A DNA stretch of 64,000 nucleotides from Nocardia anocheti. GTDB lineage: Bacteria; Actinomycetota; Actinomycetes; Mycobacteriales; Mycobacteriaceae. Shown piece after piece: positions 61,219 through 64,000 of this stretch. Numbering within the stretch: position 1 is the first letter of the stretch; each line of letters begins with the position of its first letter. Location: assembly GCF_029675105.1 (NCBI RefSeq), contig NZ_JAQQFV010000001.1, positions 744,001-808,000 of the forward strand, written 5' to 3'. The notes beneath the pieces were generated by a model. It was not told where the DNA came from and did no database searches. It saw nothing but the letters and a program-made list of their open reading frames with translations. A program made the translations under genes and the position numbers.

Positions 61219-62193
61219 GTGCTCCTCCGTGCCCTGGCCGCCGCCGCGGCCCTGCTGCTGTTGTCGACCGGAACGGCGGGCGCCGACACCGCGCGCCTGG
61301 ACCACATCGAACGGCCCGGTCAACGTCAGCAGACGCTGCACGTGTACTCCGCCGCCATGGACCGGGTGATCCCGCTGCAGGTCATCACCCCCTACGACAC
61401 CAGCGAGCCCCGCCCCACCCTGTACCTGCTCAACGGCGCGGGCGGCGGCGAGGACATCGCGAACTGGTACACCCAGACCGATATCGTGCAGTTCTTCGCC
61501 GACAAGAACGTCAATGTGGTGACCCCCGCGTCGGGCAAGTTCTCCTACTACACCGACTGGCAGCGCGACGACCCGAAGCTCGGCCGCCACCAATGGCAGA
61601 CCTTCCTCACCGAGGAACTGCCCCCGATCATCGATGCCACTCTGAACACCACCGGCGTCAATGCCATTGCCGGACTGTCGATGTCGGCCACCGCGGTCCT
61701 CAATCTGGCCATCGCCGCCCCGGATCGCTACCGCGCCGTCGGCGCCTACAGCGGCTGCGCCTCGGTCGCCGACCCGATGGGTCGCGCCTACGTCGACTTG
61801 GTCTTCGCCCGCGCCGGTGCCGATCCCGCCAATATGTGGGGCCCGCCCGGCGACCCGGCCTGGCGCGCCAACGACGCCTACCTGAACGCGGAAGGCTTGC
61901 GCGGCAAGGCGATCTACCTCTCCAGCGCCACCGGCCTGCCCGGCATCGCCGAGCAGATCCCACCCGGCGCCAGTCCCGGCAAGATCATCGGCCTGACCGA
62001 TCAGATCCTGCTCGGCGGCGCCATCGAGGCCGCCACCAACCTGTGCACCCAGCGTCTGGCGGCCCGCCTGCACGAGCTGAACATCCCCGCCCAGACCGTC
62101 TTCCGCCCCGCGGGCACCCACACCTGGAAGTACTGGGAACAGGACCTGCACAATTCCTGGCCGCTGCTCGCCGACGCTATCGACGCGCACTAG
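61219..62193 (+). CDS. Ag85-like mycolyltransferase / alpha-beta hydrolase esterase
   Basis: The 324-residue secreted protein has a signal peptide (about 1-22) and an antigen-85-type alpha/beta-hydrolase fold. It has LQVITPYDTSEPRPTLYLLN, GAGGGEDIANWYTQTDIVQF, the nucleophile elbow GLSMSATAVL (Ser at about 156), and the terminal catalytic His in GTHTWKYWEQDLH. Such enzymes move mycolic acids from trehalose monomycolate to arabinogalactan or another trehalose. GTG 61219 is chosen to start the signal peptide. It fits with MmpL3 and PgfA functions elsewhere in the window. Confidence 0.88.
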   Translation: MLLRALAAAAALLLLSTGTAGADTARLDHIERPGQRQQTLHVYSAAMDRVIPLQVITPYDTSEPRPTLYLLNGAGGGEDIANWYTQTDIVQFFADKNVNVVTPASGKFSYYTDWQRDDPKLGRHQWQTFLTEELPPIIDATLNTTGVNAIAGLSMSATAVLNLAIAAPDRYRAVGAYSGCASVADPMGRAYVDLVFARAGADPANMWGPPGDPAWRANDAYLNAEGLRGKAIYLSSATGLPGIAEQIPPGASPGKIIGLTDQILLGGAIEAATNLCTQRLAARLHELNIPAQTVFRPAGTHTWKYWEQDLHNSWPLLADAIDAH

Positions 62194-62279
62194 TCAAGCC
62201 CCCGAAAGTTATGCGGAACAACAACTTCGAGTCACCCGATGTGTTGGTTAGCTCCGCAAAGTTCTCGAAAGGCTAGTCA

Positions 62280-62516
62280 ATGCACCGTCGTATGGCCCGA
62301 ATCCTCGTAGCGTCCGCCGCCGTCGCTGGCATCGCCGCGGGCGGCATCGCCCCCGCCCTCGCAGCCCCCGCTCCCGCCGCCCCCGCCGTGATCGCCGAGT
62401 CCGGCTCCGCGGACACCGGTTCCGCCCTCATCGACATCCCGCTCGGGCTCGCGAAACTTCTCATCTGTGGCCCCTGGGGCGCCGCCGAGCCGCACCCCAA
62501 CCCGATGTGCCGCTGA
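62280..62516 (+). CDS. Small secreted peptide, copy 1
   Basis: The 78-residue precursor has a signal peptide (MHRRMARILVASAAVAGIAA, cleaved near ALAAP). Its mature part contains VIAESGSADTGSALIDIPLG and ends in a Cys-bearing tail (LLICGPWGAAEPHPNPMCR). It is a clear paralogue of the next gene, 90 bp downstream. The two Cys residues probably form a disulphide. No known family is recognised. Confidence 0.75.
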   Translation: MHRRMARILVASAAVAGIAAGGIAPALAAPAPAAPAVIAESGSADTGSALIDIPLGLAKLLICGPWGAAEPHPNPMCR

Positions 62517-62606
62517 CCCGGACGCACGGCGGGTGACCACCCGCCCGAACCGGCCCTGAGTCCCCGATCTCCCATTACGAAACCTTCAGCCCCGAAAGGC
62601 TCCCTC

Positions 62607-62828
62607 ATGCATCGTCGTCTGGCCCGTCTCCTGGTCGCCACCGCGGCCATCGCCGGTATCGCCGCGGCCGCCCCCGCCGCCATGGCCGCCCCCACCCCGA
62701 CCGTCATCGCCGAATCCGGCTCCGGTGGCACCGGTTCCGCCCTCCTCGACGCCCCCATCGGCCTCCTGAAGGTCATCCTCTGCGGCGGCACCGCAGGCAC
62801 CCACCCCATCCCCTTCTGCAACAGCTGA
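62607..62828 (+). CDS. Small secreted peptide, copy 2
   Basis: The 73-residue precursor begins MHRRLARLLVATAAIAGIAA. Its mature part (PTVIAESGSGGTGSALLDAP, then LLKVILCGGTAGTHPIPFCN) aligns along its length with copy 1, including both Cys and the HPxPxC end. ATG 62607 follows a GAAAGG site. The strong terminator at 62834-62877 closes this two-gene unit. A secreted or wall-associated peptide role is likely. Confidence 0.75.
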   Translation: MHRRLARLLVATAAIAGIAAAAPAAMAAPTPTVIAESGSGGTGSALLDAPIGLLKVILCGGTAGTHPIPFCNS

Positions 62829-62833
62829 CCCGA

Positions 62834-62877
62834 AAAGGCCGCGGCGGCACCCACAATCGGATGCCGCCGCGGCCTTT
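62834..62877 (+). terminator. Strong terminator after the small secreted peptide genes
   Basis: A perfect 16-bp stem (62834-62849 with 62862-62877) and 12-nt loop starts six bases after the TGA at 62828. The right arm ends in TTT. Confidence 0.9.
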
Positions 62878-62982
62878 CGCTGTGTGTGACTACCGCTCGA
62901 TGATCGCCACGACGCCCTGGGCGGCCTTCGTAGGCAGCGGCCATGGTCCACCGTGCTGCAGCGCTGTATGACTGTCGCACAA

Positions 62983-63120
62983 TCGGCAGAATTCTGCCGA
63001 ATCTGCCTGTGGGTTCTGTTGCTCTCTGACTTGCGTCAACAATCGGCAGAATCTTGCTGAAATTTCTTCCTGCGAGGTAATCTTCTCCTTGTTCGGGGCA
63101 GTTCGGCAGAATTCTGCCTA
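62983..63120 (+). promoter_or_regulatory. Three operators at exact 60-bp intervals before hipBA
   Basis: Operator 1 (62983-63000) is the perfect 18-bp palindrome TCGGCAGAA-TTCTGCCGA. Operator 2 (63043-63060) is a weaker copy, and operator 3 (63103-63120) differs at one base pair. Starts lie exactly 60 bp apart, so the sites are close to the same helical face. Operator 3 is 13 bp before the hipB GTG at 63134. By analogy to E. coli hipBA, HipB (with HipA) would bind here. The rest of the 62829-63133 gap holds only the upstream terminator. Confidence 0.75.
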
Positions 63121-63133
63121 TGATGGGAGGCCG

Positions 63134-63334
63134 GTGGAGCTGTTGAGGGAGATCGGCGCCTGCATTCGTGCCGAGCGTCGCAGACTTGCGCTGACCCAGG
63201 AACAACTCGCGGAGATCGCCAACACCTCCACACGGACAGTGCGCGACATCGAGCACGGTGCCGGCTCGACCGGCATCGGGACGGTGGCTGCTGTCGCCGG
63301 GGCAGTGGGGCTGACGTTGCGGGTATCGCGATGA
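63134..63334 (+). CDS. hipB: HipB-like XRE-family antitoxin
   Basis: The 66-residue protein is a compact XRE/Cro helix-turn-helix: IGACIRAERRRLALTQEQLA, then EIANTSTRTVRDIEHGAGST, ending VAAVAGAVGLTLRVSR. This short form is typical of actinobacterial HipB partners. GTG 63134 follows GGGAGG at the right spacing and lies after operator 3; a longer upstream frame would put the operators inside the gene. Its TGA overlaps the hipA ATG (ATGA). It should neutralise HipA and repress the operon. Confidence 0.85.
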   Translation: MELLREIGACIRAERRRLALTQEQLAEIANTSTRTVRDIEHGAGSTGIGTVAAVAGAVGLTLRVSR

Positions 63335-64000
63335 CGGACCTGGAATCATTGCGGCGAGTGGGTAGTGCCGATGTCTACAAGGCCGGCCGCCTAGCGGCCT
63401 CGATCAACCGGACAAGTGTCGGGGGGACCGAGTTCGCTTACGTACCGGGTTATGCCGGTGAGCCGGTGGCATCCACCCTTCCGGTCGGCACCGCGGTGGT
63501 CAGGAATGAATCGGGCTCGCTGCCGCCGTTCTTTGCCGGTCTGCTCCCAGAAGGGCACCGTCTGACGGTTCTGCGCCGGGCTGTGAAGACCAGCGCTGAC
63601 GATGAACTCAGTCTGCTGCTCGCCGTTGGTTCGGACGTCCCAGGCGACGTTCAGGTCATCCCTGTGGGCGAAGAGCTTGCAGATGGCCCAGCGCTGGCCG
63701 ATTGTGCCTCGGCCGAAGACTTGGACTTCGACCGGCTGATCGACGATGTCGACCGGCAGGCAATTCCCGGCGTGCAGAACAAGGCGAGTGCGTCGATGAT
63801 CAGCACGCCGGTCGCGGCTGGATTCGGTCGATTCATCCTGAAGTTGTCGCAGTCGGGCTTTCCGCACCTGATCGAGAACGAGGCGGCACACCTGTCTGCC
63901 GCGCGGGTGATGAAACTCCCGGTCGCGAAAGCGGATCTCGTGAATGACAGGGGTGGCCGACCCGGCCTCCTCGTTCGCCGGTTCGATCGCACCTATGAAA
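63331..64000 (+). CDS. hipA: HipA-like serine/threonine kinase toxin, 3' end cut by the window
   Basis: About 223 residues of the N-terminal part are visible. They include the HipA coupling domain (about 1-105: AGRLAASINRTSVGGTEFAY, LPPFFAGLLPEGHRLTVLRR) and the start of the kinase domain. VQNKASASMISTPVA matches the Gly-rich loop region and FGRFILKLSQSGFPHLIENE follows. LLVRRFDRTYE at the edge is the usual R-F-D-R motif before the catalytic loop. The ATG overlaps the hipB stop in ATGA. Family members phosphorylate a tRNA synthetase or other translation target. The catalytic Asp lies beyond the window, so integrity is untested. Confidence 0.9.
   Translation, partial: MTDLESLRRVGSADVYKAGRLAASINRTSVGGTEFAYVPGYAGEPVASTLPVGTAVVRNESGSLPPFFAGLLPEGHRLTVLRRAVKTSADDELSLLLAVGSDVPGDVQVIPVGEELADGPALADCASAEDLDFDRLIDDVDRQAIPGVQNKASASMISTPVAAGFGRFILKLSQSGFPHLIENEAAHLSAARVMKLPVAKADLVNDRGGRPGLLVRRFDRTYE

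Overview
The window is GC-rich actinobacterial DNA from a mycolic-acid-producing member of the Mycobacteriales, most likely Nocardia or a close relative. This rests on an MmpL3-type transporter, an AftD-type arabinosyltransferase, an Ag85-like mycolyltransferase, EspG and WXG-like type VII secretion proteins, a DUF3558 lipoprotein and an F420-type oxidoreductase. From memory, much of the gene order between about 22.5 and 55.7 kb follows the Mycobacterium tuberculosis Rv0206c-Rv0238 segment. No rRNA, tRNA, CRISPR array, insertion sequence or phage integrase was recognised.

Layout. 0-14 kb: start of a leftward gene, a DDN-like oxidoreductase with a distinctive two-operator promoter, aroQ, a degenerate penicillin-binding lipoprotein, membrane proteins (DUF3054, flippase-like, AI-2E family), a class III adenylate cyclase, a MacS/MacR-like two-component system, a DUF1707 protein and a large DUF2339 membrane protein. 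13.8-22.5 kb: accessory region with an antitoxin remnant, a leaderless-looking vapBC pair, a leftward type VII secretion substrate/chaperone cassette (DUF3558 lipoprotein, WXG-like, acidic WXG/PPE-like, EspG, then four AT-richer genes), a disrupted hypothetical gene, a gene-poor stretch and a Uma2-family gene.

22.5-34 kb: trmB, a NYN protein and mmpL3 run leftward with ATGA and TAA-GTG junctions; two GTPase-like genes and pckA run rightward. 34-44.6 kb: HD protein, GlxA-type regulator, aldehyde dehydrogenase with KstR-like boxes, methyltransferase, glycosyltransferase, two membrane proteins and a MOP flippase. 44.6-55.7 kb: a cluster of DnaA-box sequences, a DUF3068 (PgfA-like) protein, acyltransferase, aftD, DUF2613, isochorismate synthase, a universal stress protein, lpqI and a TetR regulator. 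55.7-64 kb: DUF5685 protein with a Cys-rich tail, VanW protein, 6-phosphogluconate dehydrogenase, secreted proteins, a mycolyltransferase, two tandem small secreted peptides and a hipBA module that runs off the right edge.

How the genes fit together: MmpL3 (trehalose monomycolate export), the PgfA-like protein, AftD, the glycosyl- and acyltransferases, the flippase and the mycolyltransferase point to construction of the mycolyl-arabinogalactan envelope. The most notable regulatory signals are a shared promoter/operator arrangement at 117-182 and 43131-43195, KstR-type boxes at 37831-37877, a DnaA-box cluster at 44575-44718, and three operators spaced exactly 60 bp apart before hipBA. All calls come from reading the sequence; no database searches were run.
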